This document shows positions 8,443 through 16,486 of a DNA stretch of 64,000 nucleotides, in pieces (the stretch's first letter is position 1; each line of letters begins with the position of its first letter). The DNA comes from Candidatus Saccharibacteria bacterium UBA6664. Its GTDB lineage: Bacteria > Patescibacteriota > Saccharimonadia > Saccharimonadales > Saccharimonadaceae. The stretch is from contig DKKO01000001.1 in the NCBI GenBank assembly GCA_002455275.1, positions 228,799 to 292,798 of the forward strand, in the 5' to 3' direction. The position numbers and the translations under genes were made by a program. The notes beneath the pieces were generated by a model. The model did no database searches, was not told the DNA's origin, and saw nothing but the letters and a program-made list of their open reading frames with translations.

Positions 8443-8826
8443 ATGTTTGGAAATGCAACAGCGTTTAGCGGCTTTGCCGTCGACGACATACAAACAGCAA
8501 AAGAATTTTACACTCGGCTTGGGCTGAGCGTACAACAAACACCAATGGGCTTGGAACTTCACTTTGAAGGCAGAAACCCAGTATTTGTATATGAAAAGAT
8601 AGATTTTGAACCTGCAACATACACCATTCTTAACTTTGAAGTAGATGATATTGATGGAGCGATTGCTGAGCTTGAGGCGAACGGCGTGCAGATGGAGCAC
8701 TATGATGATTTGCCCGCACCGCAAGACGAGCATGGTGTGTTGCGTGGCAAAGCCGCCGGCATGGGTCCTGACATCGCATGGTTTAAAGACCCGGCCGGGA
8801 ATGTATTTAGCGTGTTAACAAGCTAG
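8443..8826 (+). CDS. VOC (glyoxalase/bleomycin-resistance) family protein
   Basis: 127 residues forming two beta-alpha-beta-beta-beta modules typical of the vicinal oxygen chelate fold: FGNATAFSGFAVDDIQTAKEFYTRLGL at the N terminus and NFEVDDIDGAIAELEANGV in the second module, ending DPAGNVFSVL. The start at 8443 is chosen for the near-perfect Shine-Dalgarno just upstream rather than the in-frame start at 8419. Metal-binding residues are not obvious (few His), so it may be a binding or resistance-type member rather than a glyoxalase. It leads an operon with the flavodoxin-like and DUF4396 genes. Confidence 0.85.
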   Translation: MFGNATAFSGFAVDDIQTAKEFYTRLGLSVQQTPMGLELHFEGRNPVFVYEKIDFEPATYTILNFEVDDIDGAIAELEANGVQMEHYDDLPAPQDEHGVLRGKAAGMGPDIAWFKDPAGNVFSVLTS

Positions 8827-8834
8827 GAGGGTCT

Positions 8835-9545
8835 ATGGCGAGTAAGGAATTTGAAGGAATTACAGCACTTTTTATAAGTGGTACATTGAAAAAATCACCA
8901 GAAAAGAGTAACACCGAGGCGTTGGCGCAGCTGAGCATCAACACGATGGAATCGCTCGGTGCGACAGCCGAGATGGTACGCTTGATTGACTACGATGTAG
9001 CAAGTGGCGTCCAGCCTGACATGACTCAGCACGATTGGGCGAAAGACGATTGGCCGATGCTGTATGAGAAAGTGAAAGCGGCAGATATATTGGTGGTGTG
9101 TGGCCCAATATGGCTAGGCGATAATAGCTCGCAAACCAAACTTTTGATTGAACGATTGTATTCAAACTCGGCAGAGCTAAACGATAAAGGCCAATGGGCT
9201 TACTACGGGAAAGTCGGTGGCTGTATAATTACCGGCAACGAAGACGGCGTGAAACACTGCGCGATGAATGTGCTCTACAGCTTGCAGCACATTGGCTACA
9301 CCATACCTCCACAGGCTGATGCCGGCTGGATAGGTGCGATTGGCCCTGGCCCTAGCTATCTGGATGAAGGTTCTGGCGGGCCGCAGAGCGACTTTACTAA
9401 TCGCAATGTAACGTTTATGACCTACAACTTGCTACACACGGCAAAAATGCTAAAAGCAAACGGTGGCTTGCCGGCTGAGGGTAATCTGCCCCAGCAATGG
9501 AAAGACGGCGAGCGTTGGGCATTTGCCAACCCGGAGTATCGATAG
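8835..9545 (+). CDS. NADPH-dependent FMN reductase / flavodoxin-family protein
   Basis: 236 residues with a flavodoxin-like alpha/beta fold: a first strand ITALFISGTLKKSPEKSNT with the phosphate-binding loop, then ADILVVCGPIWLGDNSSQTK (P-I-W loop of NADPH-dependent FMN reductases), and a C-terminal YNLLHTAKML helix. Such enzymes reduce flavins or quinones with NAD(P)H in the cytosol. It starts nine bases after the VOC stop with an AGGAGGG site and ends directly before the next start, so the three genes are one operon. Its substrate cannot be told from sequence. Confidence 0.85.
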   Translation: MASKEFEGITALFISGTLKKSPEKSNTEALAQLSINTMESLGATAEMVRLIDYDVASGVQPDMTQHDWAKDDWPMLYEKVKAADILVVCGPIWLGDNSSQTKLLIERLYSNSAELNDKGQWAYYGKVGGCIITGNEDGVKHCAMNVLYSLQHIGYTIPPQADAGWIGAIGPGPSYLDEGSGGPQSDFTNRNVTFMTYNLLHTAKMLKANGGLPAEGNLPQQWKDGERWAFANPEYR

Positions 9546-10004
9546 ATGCATTCAGTGAATAAGATGGCGCTGAGCGCTACGCTGCACTGTTTGCTTGGTT
9601 GCTCGATTGGCGAAGTTGCGGGCATGATAATAGGCGTTTGGTTTGGGCTAGGTGTAGTAGCTACGGTTGCGATATCGATAGCACTGGCATTTATATCAGG
9701 CTATTCGCTTTCGCTGCTGCCACTGGTTAGAAATAAAATTCCGCTGGCAAGCGCGATGAAGCTGGTACTGGCTGCCGATACGTTATCGATCTTGACAATG
9801 GAAATAGTAGACAATGCGGTAATTGTAGTGTTGCCGGGTGCTATGAGTGCTGGTTTAACTGATTTGTATTTTTGGGCGACGTTAGCATTGTCGCTGTTTA
9901 TAGCGTTTTGGGTAGCATTTCCGGTAAATCGCTACTTGCTAAGCAAAGGCAAAGGCCATGCCTTGATGCATGAATATCATTCGCACTCTGATCATAGTCG
10001 TTAA
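9546..10004 (+). CDS. DUF4396 membrane protein
   Basis: 152 residues. The opening ATLHCLLGCSIGEVAGMIIG is a hallmark of DUF4396 proteins (conserved His, Cys and Glu in TM1). Four transmembrane segments are visible, at about residues 10-32, 34-55, 70-95 and 105-128. The tail is histidine-rich (HALMHEYHSHSDHSR), which together with the membrane His/Cys suggests metal binding. DUF4396 often sits near metal or redox genes, but its function is not established. ATG follows the preceding stop immediately, so it is translationally coupled to the flavodoxin-like gene. Confidence 0.8.
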   Translation: MHSVNKMALSATLHCLLGCSIGEVAGMIIGVWFGLGVVATVAISIALAFISGYSLSLLPLVRNKIPLASAMKLVLAADTLSILTMEIVDNAVIVVLPGAMSAGLTDLYFWATLALSLFIAFWVAFPVNRYLLSKGKGHALMHEYHSHSDHSR

Positions 10005-10008
10005 GACT

Positions 10009-11787
10009 CTAGTGACGTAGCCGAAGCGTCGGGAAAATGCTAAACAAACCTGAAATTTGGCGATGGAATAGCCAAATAGCCGACGCTCCAGCGGTAGTCA
10101 CCATTGCATACAAACCATAATTTGCCAAGAAGTGATTGAGCAGTGCGAGATACCAAGGGTTATTGACATCAATGGTGATGTGCTTTGTTTTGCCATCTTC
10201 GGTAACAGACACGGTGTGTGTACCGTTGGTGAGTCCTTCCGTGTTGACCGCATTGCCGTCAACTTCTTTTCCATCGACCTTCACTGACACATCGCTGCTG
10301 GGGGAGGTTGGTTTGATAACCAGAGTACCTTCCACAGGCACTGGATCGCTCTTTGAAGAGCTTGTTTTTGTTGATACGACAGTGGTGTTTCCGTTTGAGG
10401 ATGAACCGCCTGAGGTTGACCCAGATCCGCCTGAGCTTCCGCCACCAGTCGAGGCGGGCACGTTATCAACTTTTATGGTTATTGTGGCTGAATCGGCTTG
10501 GTTGTCGGCGTCGTCGAACGCTCGAAGCTTTATAGTGTGATCGCCATCGCTGTAAGTAGTAGTATCGATACTAAATTGGTAAGGGCTAGTTGAATCACTC
10601 TTTACATAGCTGTCGTCGATTCGTATAGTGACGCTTTTTACGCCAACATTATCGCTTGCGGTTCCGGTGACAAGAATCGTTCCTTTAACGGTTTCACCAT
10701 TTGAAGGGGAGGTGAGGCTTATGCTTGGTTTAGTGGTATCTGGCGCAGGCGTGCCACCTCCACCGGTGCTTGAGCCGAGCTCGTTGACACGCATGACTTT
10801 CGCGTCGCTTTTAAGAATATTGTTGAACGTAGTGTTGTTAGCTCCGGCGAGTATCCATGACCCATCACTATTTGCGTCTGAGTCAAAATACGATATCCCT
10901 ACCATGTCTTTATTATTTGTGAATTGCCAATTCCAAAAATCGGTAATTTGCGATGAGGGAGCGGTGGTGCGAACGCCCCATTCACCAATAGCGAAGGGGA
11001 GACCTTTGGATTCTACCCAAGCAATGGTCGTGGTCCATTTCGAGTTCAAAATAGATAAGGTATCGTTGGGCTGGTAAATATCAAAACCAATGAAGTCCCA
11101 GATGCCGGAACCGTACCAGTTATTGTGGGTGCTGCCCATTGATACGATTTTTGACGATTGGTAAATAGGAGCAAAAGCAATATGTGTGGTATTGAGCGCG
11201 TCCATTCGGCTACGAATATGACGCTGCATGTTTACAAAATCTGCAGCCGAGCCAGCGTTGGCTTGACCTTCATCATTTTCAGGCTCATGCCAGAAGGTTA
11301 CCCAGACGGGTTTGCCCGCATTGTCGATAGTGCGAAGCATTGAATCTAGCGTGGAATCATGTGTGCCAGCGGCAACCTCCGACCACTTTGGCGTTTTAAA
11401 TGATATCCATACTAAGCGATTGTTGCTGTAGTTTGAATTAATAGTGCTAACTGCCGAAGAAGCGGTGTTCCATTGGTTAAACTTTCGATATATTGCAACA
11501 GATTTACCGGCCGCGGCTTCGTGGGTGGTAATGTAATTGCCGGATGCACCAAAATATGCCTTGCCTGAGACCAATGGATTTGGGTCACCTGGGAATCGCT
11601 GAGGTACGGCTGCACTGGAAGATCGGAATTGGTCACCACTGAGGTAGCTCGCCGCCCCGAATGCTAAAGCGACGAATAACGCACCGAAGAGAATAATCGA
11701 GCGCTTGCCTAGAGCTCTAGCCTTGCCTGAACCTATGGCAGAGGCAGGTCTTTTGCTCGATACTCGTTGTGCTGATTTCTTCGTCAT
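10009..11787 (-). CDS. Membrane-anchored GH26-like glycoside hydrolase with Ig-like domain
   Basis: 592 residues. An N-terminal signal/anchor (about residues 30-48) is followed by a TIM-barrel glycosidase resembling GH26 mannanases: WHEPEN with probable acid/base E168 and GEWGV with probable nucleophile E269. An Ig-like beta-sandwich follows (about residues 345-440, DTTKPSISLTSPSNGETVKG), then a Gly/Ser-rich linker, a second small beta domain and a C-terminal membrane helix near residues 555-575. It would sit outside the membrane and act on polysaccharide, perhaps of the host surface. The start at 11787 is preferred because an upstream ATG overlaps the likely -10 (TATATT, 11813-11808). Confidence 0.75.
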   Translation of the reverse strand: MTKKSAQRVSSKRPASAIGSGKARALGKRSIILFGALFVALAFGAASYLSGDQFRSSSAAVPQRFPGDPNPLVSGKAYFGASGNYITTHEAAAGKSVAIYRKFNQWNTASSAVSTINSNYSNNRLVWISFKTPKWSEVAAGTHDSTLDSMLRTIDNAGKPVWVTFWHEPENDEGQANAGSAADFVNMQRHIRSRMDALNTTHIAFAPIYQSSKIVSMGSTHNNWYGSGIWDFIGFDIYQPNDTLSILNSKWTTTIAWVESKGLPFAIGEWGVRTTAPSSQITDFWNWQFTNNKDMVGISYFDSDANSDGSWILAGANNTTFNNILKSDAKVMRVNELGSSTGGGGTPAPDTTKPSISLTSPSNGETVKGTILVTGTASDNVGVKSVTIRIDDSYVKSDSTSPYQFSIDTTTYSDGDHTIKLRAFDDADNQADSATITIKVDNVPASTGGGSSGGSGSTSGGSSSNGNTTVVSTKTSSSKSDPVPVEGTLVIKPTSPSSDVSVKVDGKEVDGNAVNTEGLTNGTHTVSVTEDGKTKHITIDVNNPWYLALLNHFLANYGLYAMVTTAGASAIWLFHRQISGLFSIFPTLRLRH

Positions 11788-11845
11788 AGAGCTTACGCTT
11801 TGAATGCAATAATATAACATTTACATTAAAAACACTAGTCTAACG

Positions 11846-11851
11846 TACAAT
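11846..11851 (+). promoter_or_regulatory. -10 box, near-leaderless start of the rRNA methylase gene
   Basis: TACAAT ends eight bases before the ATG at 11860; transcription should begin at or just before the start codon. Confidence 0.6.
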
Positions 11852-11859
11852 AGACATAG

Positions 11860-12585
11860 ATGGCTCGACTTCATACCCATGCACAACATTTTTTGCGTAG
11901 CCCCAGGCTTGTGGCTGAGCTAATTGGGCATAGCAATATTCGCAAAAACGATACCGTCTACGACCTGGGCGCCGGCAGTGGCGTAATAACTAGTGTACTA
12001 GCACGTCGTTGCAAGCAAGTGTATGCGGTAGAAATCGAGCCCGCGGCTTTGAAATCGCTACAAGCAAATGTAGGTAATCTTGAAAATGTCACTATAGTGA
12101 AACAAGATATCGAAAAACTTACTATACCCACCGCTCCATATAAAATCTTTGCCAATATTCCGTTCAATCTCAGTGCGGCAATCGTACGAAAATTTACTGA
12201 AACAAACTCACCACCGAAGGCAATGTATCTAATCGTGCAAAAACAATTTGCCCGGAAACTCGTGCCAGGTGATGATCATTTTACCAGTGAGCTGGAGGCG
12301 CAGCTTGGCCCCTGGTTTAGTGTACGTATTCGAAAACCGCTTCGAAAAACTGACTTCACGCCACCGCCAGCTGTCGACACGGTGCTACTGGAAATAAAAT
12401 TACGTGACGAACCACTGCTCGACCGTGAAGAAGCGCATATCTATCGTGATTTTGTGGCGCACTGTTTCCGTAGGCAAACGTATTTTGCCCAAACCCCACG
12501 AAGCCAGGCAAATATATCCGCTGAGCTTCGGCCATCACAGTTAAACTTACAGCAATGGTGCGAGCTTTTTGCGCGTTTTGACTAG
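11860..12585 (+). CDS. Erm/KsgA-family rRNA adenine N6-methyltransferase
   Basis: 241 residues of the RrmA/Erm fold: HTHAQHFLRSPRLVAELI at the N terminus, SAM-binding VYDLGAGSGVIT, VEIEP, QDIEKL, and catalytic NIPFNLS. The C-terminal domain has TPPPAVDTVLLEI. In KsgA the catalytic motif is usually NLPY, whereas NIPF/NIPY is frequent in Erm proteins that methylate 23S rRNA A2058 and give macrolide resistance. I cannot decide between the two roles; no other KsgA is visible here to compare. It is about 20-30 residues shorter than typical KsgA. Expression is near-leaderless. Confidence 0.8.
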   Translation: MARLHTHAQHFLRSPRLVAELIGHSNIRKNDTVYDLGAGSGVITSVLARRCKQVYAVEIEPAALKSLQANVGNLENVTIVKQDIEKLTIPTAPYKIFANIPFNLSAAIVRKFTETNSPPKAMYLIVQKQFARKLVPGDDHFTSELEAQLGPWFSVRIRKPLRKTDFTPPPAVDTVLLEIKLRDEPLLDREEAHIYRDFVAHCFRRQTYFAQTPRSQANISAELRPSQLNLQQWCELFARFD

Positions 12586-12586
12586 C

Positions 12587-12615
12587 TAGACGCTTATGCT
12601 CGCAGGTGGTATCAT
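12587..12615 (+). promoter_or_regulatory. Promoter of the FecR/ApbE redox operon
   Basis: TAGACG (12587-12592), 17-base spacer, TATCAT (12610-12615). It gives a leader of about 25 bases with a GAGGTG site before the ATG at 12648. Confidence 0.5.
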
Positions 12616-12647
12616 AAGCACATTGATACTTGATTGAGGTGCGAGCA

Positions 12648-14312
12648 ATGGATGAAAAAAATCCGAATCTAGAGGGTGACAAGATTGAAGTAAAAATTGG
12701 TGGAGCAAAGCCAGCTGAGCCTACGACCGACTCGCTTGATAATCTGCCAGAAGTTCCAGAAGTCACCGAAGAGCCTGAAAAGATACTTGATGTCGATGCG
12801 GAGCCTGAAAAAGAAATGAAACCAGCGGATGATGAAGAACTTGTCAAAACTGACGAAAGCTCTGAGTCACAGCCAGTTGTAGAGATTGAACCATCAACTG
12901 CATCATTGCAAGAGATTGAATTACAGGAAGTGCCCGAACAGCCCGCTGCCGTGTTCTCGCAGCCCAAGAAGAGCCGCAAAAAGCTTATATTTGGCGTAGT
13001 GGGCTCAACATTTGTGCTTGCTGCGGCAGGCTGTGTTGGTGCGTGGCTACTGCTAAAGGATGATACGGCAACAACTGCTAGTACCAAGAAAAGTGATACG
13101 GTGAAGGTGCAAAAGATGAGCGGAGAAGTAAGCTTGATTGACGGAACTGCTCAGGTAAGCCTTGATAACGAAACATGGAAACCGCTAGCGGTGAATGATC
13201 AGGTGAAAGAAGGTTCGTACTACAAAACCGATGCTCAAAGTCGCCTCGTGGTGAATCTTGATGATGGCAGCGCGGTGCGTTTAAACAGTAACTCAGCCGT
13301 GAAGTTTGACAGCTTAGCCACGAAGGCGGTAGCGGTAACAAATGTTTCTGGCGAGATGTACAGCCGACTAGTAAAATCAGACCGCACGTTTACAGTGAAA
13401 ATAGATGACATGCAATACGTTGCCTTGGGCACCGCATACGTAACACTTAATACTGAGGATACACAGGGTGTTGAAGTATACGAGAGTAAGGTGGGTGTCG
13501 TAAAACCTGGCGAAGAGAATGTTGAAGTTTCCGAGGGTAAGTACTATTACTACAAATCGATCGACACTAAAAAAGAGAAGAAGCTTAATACGCTTTCTAT
13601 CGATGCGTTGAAAAAGAATAGCTTTGTAAAATGGAACTATGAGCAAGACAAAAAGATTAGCGAATTTAAAGACGAGCTTGGCTATCTTGAGAACTTTGAC
13701 AAAGAAACTACCACGAAAGACGATGAAAAAGATGATGAAAGCAGCGACACCACCGCAAGCCTAAGCCTGAGTGGCGCGAAATATGACACGGGCGTAAAAC
13801 TAACCTGGAGTTTGAAAAACCTCACCGCCAGCAAGGGCTTCAAGGTGCTAAAAAGCCTTGATGCTAACCCGACGTTTGGCGAAGACGATGCCGTGTATGT
13901 GTCTGATTCAAGCAGTCGGAGTTACGCGTGGAGTATAAAAGACGGCAAAACGTATCATTTCCGCGTATGTATATACAATGGCAGTGGCTGCAGCAAATAC
14001 AGCAACGATGTAGCGGTAACTGCTCCGAAGTCTGATTCGAGCAGCGAACCTAGCGGTACACTCACCCTTTCGCCTTTGGTAGGTAACAACGTAAAATGGA
14101 AGCTCGAAGGCTCGGCGCCAAATGGATATAAGCTAGTCTGGTCTACGTCAAAGAACCCCGTCTATCCAGGCAGTGATTTCCACTATTACAGCGATCCAAA
14201 CGAGAAGTATGGTGAAGTAGATGCCCACGGCGGGAAGTACTATGTAAGAGTTTGCATGTATACGGGCAGCGGGTGTGTTAACTACTCGAACCAAATAGAA
14301 CTAAACTTATAA
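12648..14312 (+). CDS. FecR-domain membrane protein with two C-terminal repeats
   Basis: 554 residues. An acidic cytosolic N-terminal region (about 1-108) precedes one transmembrane helix (about 112-133, GVVGSTFVLAAAGCVGAWLL). Outside is a FecR-like domain (about 145-290; KMSGEVSLIDG, SRLVVNLDDGSAVRLNSNS), then a charged helix. The C terminus holds two fibronectin-like repeats that both end in RVC-x-Y-x-GSGC-x-x-YSN (near residues 437 and 535), each with a likely disulfide. FecR domains usually sense or bind at the envelope. The ATG at 12648 has a GAGGTG site. It heads a five-gene redox operon and may be its scaffold or sensor. Confidence 0.75.
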   Translation: MDEKNPNLEGDKIEVKIGGAKPAEPTTDSLDNLPEVPEVTEEPEKILDVDAEPEKEMKPADDEELVKTDESSESQPVVEIEPSTASLQEIELQEVPEQPAAVFSQPKKSRKKLIFGVVGSTFVLAAAGCVGAWLLLKDDTATTASTKKSDTVKVQKMSGEVSLIDGTAQVSLDNETWKPLAVNDQVKEGSYYKTDAQSRLVVNLDDGSAVRLNSNSAVKFDSLATKAVAVTNVSGEMYSRLVKSDRTFTVKIDDMQYVALGTAYVTLNTEDTQGVEVYESKVGVVKPGEENVEVSEGKYYYYKSIDTKKEKKLNTLSIDALKKNSFVKWNYEQDKKISEFKDELGYLENFDKETTTKDDEKDDESSDTTASLSLSGAKYDTGVKLTWSLKNLTASKGFKVLKSLDANPTFGEDDAVYVSDSSSRSYAWSIKDGKTYHFRVCIYNGSGCSKYSNDVAVTAPKSDSSSEPSGTLTLSPLVGNNVKWKLEGSAPNGYKLVWSTSKNPVYPGSDFHYYSDPNEKYGEVDAHGGKYYVRVCMYTGSGCVNYSNQIELNL

Positions 14313-14351
14313 AGACGAAACACATGCTAACTATGCAAAAAAGGGATGGTC

Positions 14352-15539
14352 ATGTCGGGCTATACAATAACGAGTGTTGAAAAGATAACTCGTTCGACAT
14401 TACTCGTAAGTTTGCAGCATGAAGATGGTGCTCCGATTTTGTTTCAGCCGGGCCAATATGCCGCTATAAATGGCTATCGAAACAAACGACCAATGCCCGT
14501 GCGCTGCTTCTCGATAGTGAGTTCGCCAACCGAACAAGACATACTGCAATTCTCGATGCGCGTACGCGGTAAGTTCACTACTGCGCTTTCAGGGCTAAAT
14601 GTAGGTGACAGAGTTGACGTTCAAGGGCCTTACGGGGGCTTTGTGCTGAATACGCACCTCGATCAACACGTTGTGTTGTTGGCTGGAGGTATCGGGATAA
14701 CACCATTTATGAGCATGTTGCGATTTGTTGATATTACCAAAGCACCTACGACGGTAGATTTGCTGTATTCATCTGCTTCGCAAGACGATATTCCGTTTGG
14801 TGATGAAATTGTAGCTCGAGCCTCAGCCAATGCATTGCTCCGACCATTGTTTGTTGTCGACCAAGGTGATACGAATAAGTATTCGAAACAATTTATGGCA
14901 AGCGGACGCGTAACAGACGAGGTAATAAAGAGCCATATAGGTGAAAAACTTTCCGATGTGAATACGGCATTTTATATTTGTGGGCCGCCACCCTTTATGA
15001 ACGCCGTGCTAAAGACTCTGCAAGGTTTGGGCGTACCAAAGAATCGGATTCGTACCGAAGCATTTAGCCAAGGGCCGAATAGACAAACGGGAAAAGTAGT
15101 CGACTGGCCATTTAGCATGTACGCAATGGGTGCTGCGAGCATGTCATTAGCGAGCTTTGCGATACTGATAGCGGATATTGCTAAGTCTGTGCCATCTGAT
15201 GACAGTATTGAGCTTCAGAAACGACTAACTGCCGAGCTCTCAACAAATAATCGACAGGCAGACTTAGACGATATTATTGCGTCGATGCCTTCAGAAAAAT
15301 CTGACGCAAAATCATCAACTGCACTAAAGAAAGCGATTGCCGAAGCCAAAAAGCGTGCAAAGCAATCTAGTGGCTCCACTTCTACGATTGTGTACTACGA
15401 TACGCCTGTTTCAAGCGGCTCGTCTACAGCTTCTTCCAGTTCAAATACATCTTCGACACCAAGCACGCCTACGACACCGACTACACCTACCACACCGGTG
15501 TGTACCACCTCGCAGAGTGGAGTGAAAACATGCGTCTAA
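14352..15539 (+). CDS. Membrane-anchored ferredoxin-NADP reductase-like oxidoreductase
   Basis: 395 residues. A cytosolic FNR-type module has FAD-binding VRCFSIVSS, NAD(P)-binding VVLLAGGIGITPFMSML and CGPPPFM near residue 218. It is followed by one membrane helix (about residues 259-280, MGAASMSLASFAILI). The last 110 residues are a Lys/Ala helix and a Ser/Thr/Pro-rich tail containing YYDTPVSSGSST and repeated TPTTP, ending with two Cys. It should pass electrons from NAD(P)H to the membrane. The tail probably lies outside and could be a flavin or glycan attachment region. The start at 14352 has an AAGGGA site. It overlaps apbE by ten bases. Confidence 0.8.
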   Translation: MSGYTITSVEKITRSTLLVSLQHEDGAPILFQPGQYAAINGYRNKRPMPVRCFSIVSSPTEQDILQFSMRVRGKFTTALSGLNVGDRVDVQGPYGGFVLNTHLDQHVVLLAGGIGITPFMSMLRFVDITKAPTTVDLLYSSASQDDIPFGDEIVARASANALLRPLFVVDQGDTNKYSKQFMASGRVTDEVIKSHIGEKLSDVNTAFYICGPPPFMNAVLKTLQGLGVPKNRIRTEAFSQGPNRQTGKVVDWPFSMYAMGAASMSLASFAILIADIAKSVPSDDSIELQKRLTAELSTNNRQADLDDIIASMPSEKSDAKSSTALKKAIAEAKKRAKQSSGSTSTIVYYDTPVSSGSSTASSSSNTSSTPSTPTTPTTPTTPVCTTSQSGVKTCV

Positions 15540-16486
15540 AACTGGTCGAGACAAAACTAGCGCTAGGTGGTGATGCCACGCTGATGCTAGTGGGGCAGGA
15601 TATGGCAATGCTTGAATCGATAGCCAAGCGACTATGGGCTGAGATTTTTGTGTTCGAAAGGCAATTTAGCCGGTTTGTTCCTGCTAGCGAACTTTCGCAG
15701 TTTAACCGCCAGGCAGGCGTGCGAACAAAGGTATCTGCATCATTTCTTGAATTGTTACAAGCATCGAATGCAATGAGTGCATTAACGAACCAGTTGCATA
15801 ATCCATTTATATTGCCAGCACTACAAAAGAATGGCTACAGCAAATCGGCCGTAAAGGGCTACGAAAACGATCCTACCGACGACTACCGGTCGCGAAAAGT
15901 AGTTAGCCCCGAGCTACTTCATATAGACGAAGATGGTTTTGTAACAATTCCCATTCATACTGCCATAGATATGGGCGGCTGTGGCAAGGGCTACTTGCTC
16001 GACAAACTAAGTAAACTGCTTGAAGCTGAAGATGTTGATGGCTACTGGTTGTCGTTGAGCGGTGATATTATTTGTGCTGGCAAAGATAGCGAAGCAGATG
16101 CATGGCATACGACAATTCAAGCAGCCGATGAAACATCCGAACTTCCGTACATTGAAGTATCGGGTACTCCAATGGGTATTGCGACATCTGGTACATTTCG
16201 GCGCGAGTCGCATTCAACGAAAGCCCAAGGGTGGCATCATATAATAGACCCAGCCACCGGCAAGCCAGGCACTACGGACATAAAGCTGGCGACTGTAGTA
16301 GCAAGGTCTGCTATTGCTGCAGATGTGCTGGCTTCGGCCGCCGTACTGCTTGGCAGCGAAAAAGCACGGAAATTCTTAAGCGGTCTTACTGAAGTAACGG
16401 ACTATTGCCTACAAACAGAAATGAATACTACGACAGCAGGTGAGCATCTGCATGAAATATCAAAGCTAGAAGGGGCGAAAGTATGA
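15530..16486 (+). CDS. apbE: ApbE-type FAD:protein FMN transferase
   Basis: 318 residues. Family features include FVPASELSQFNRQAG, the core AIDMGGCGKGYLLDKL (near residue 150), a GYWLSLSGDI strand and GWHHIIDPATGKP near residue 245, which binds Mg2+ and FAD. ApbE attaches FMN to Thr/Ser of target proteins used in extracytosolic electron transfer. Unlike most ApbE proteins it shows no signal peptide or lipobox, so it appears cytosolic. It is coupled to the FNR-like gene upstream (ten-base overlap) and the ferric-reductase-like gene downstream (four-base overlap), supporting a shared electron-transfer role. Confidence 0.85.
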   Translation: MRLKLVETKLALGGDATLMLVGQDMAMLESIAKRLWAEIFVFERQFSRFVPASELSQFNRQAGVRTKVSASFLELLQASNAMSALTNQLHNPFILPALQKNGYSKSAVKGYENDPTDDYRSRKVVSPELLHIDEDGFVTIPIHTAIDMGGCGKGYLLDKLSKLLEAEDVDGYWLSLSGDIICAGKDSEADAWHTTIQAADETSELPYIEVSGTPMGIATSGTFRRESHSTKAQGWHHIIDPATGKPGTTDIKLATVVARSAIAADVLASAAVLLGSEKARKFLSGLTEVTDYCLQTEMNTTTAGEHLHEISKLEGAKV

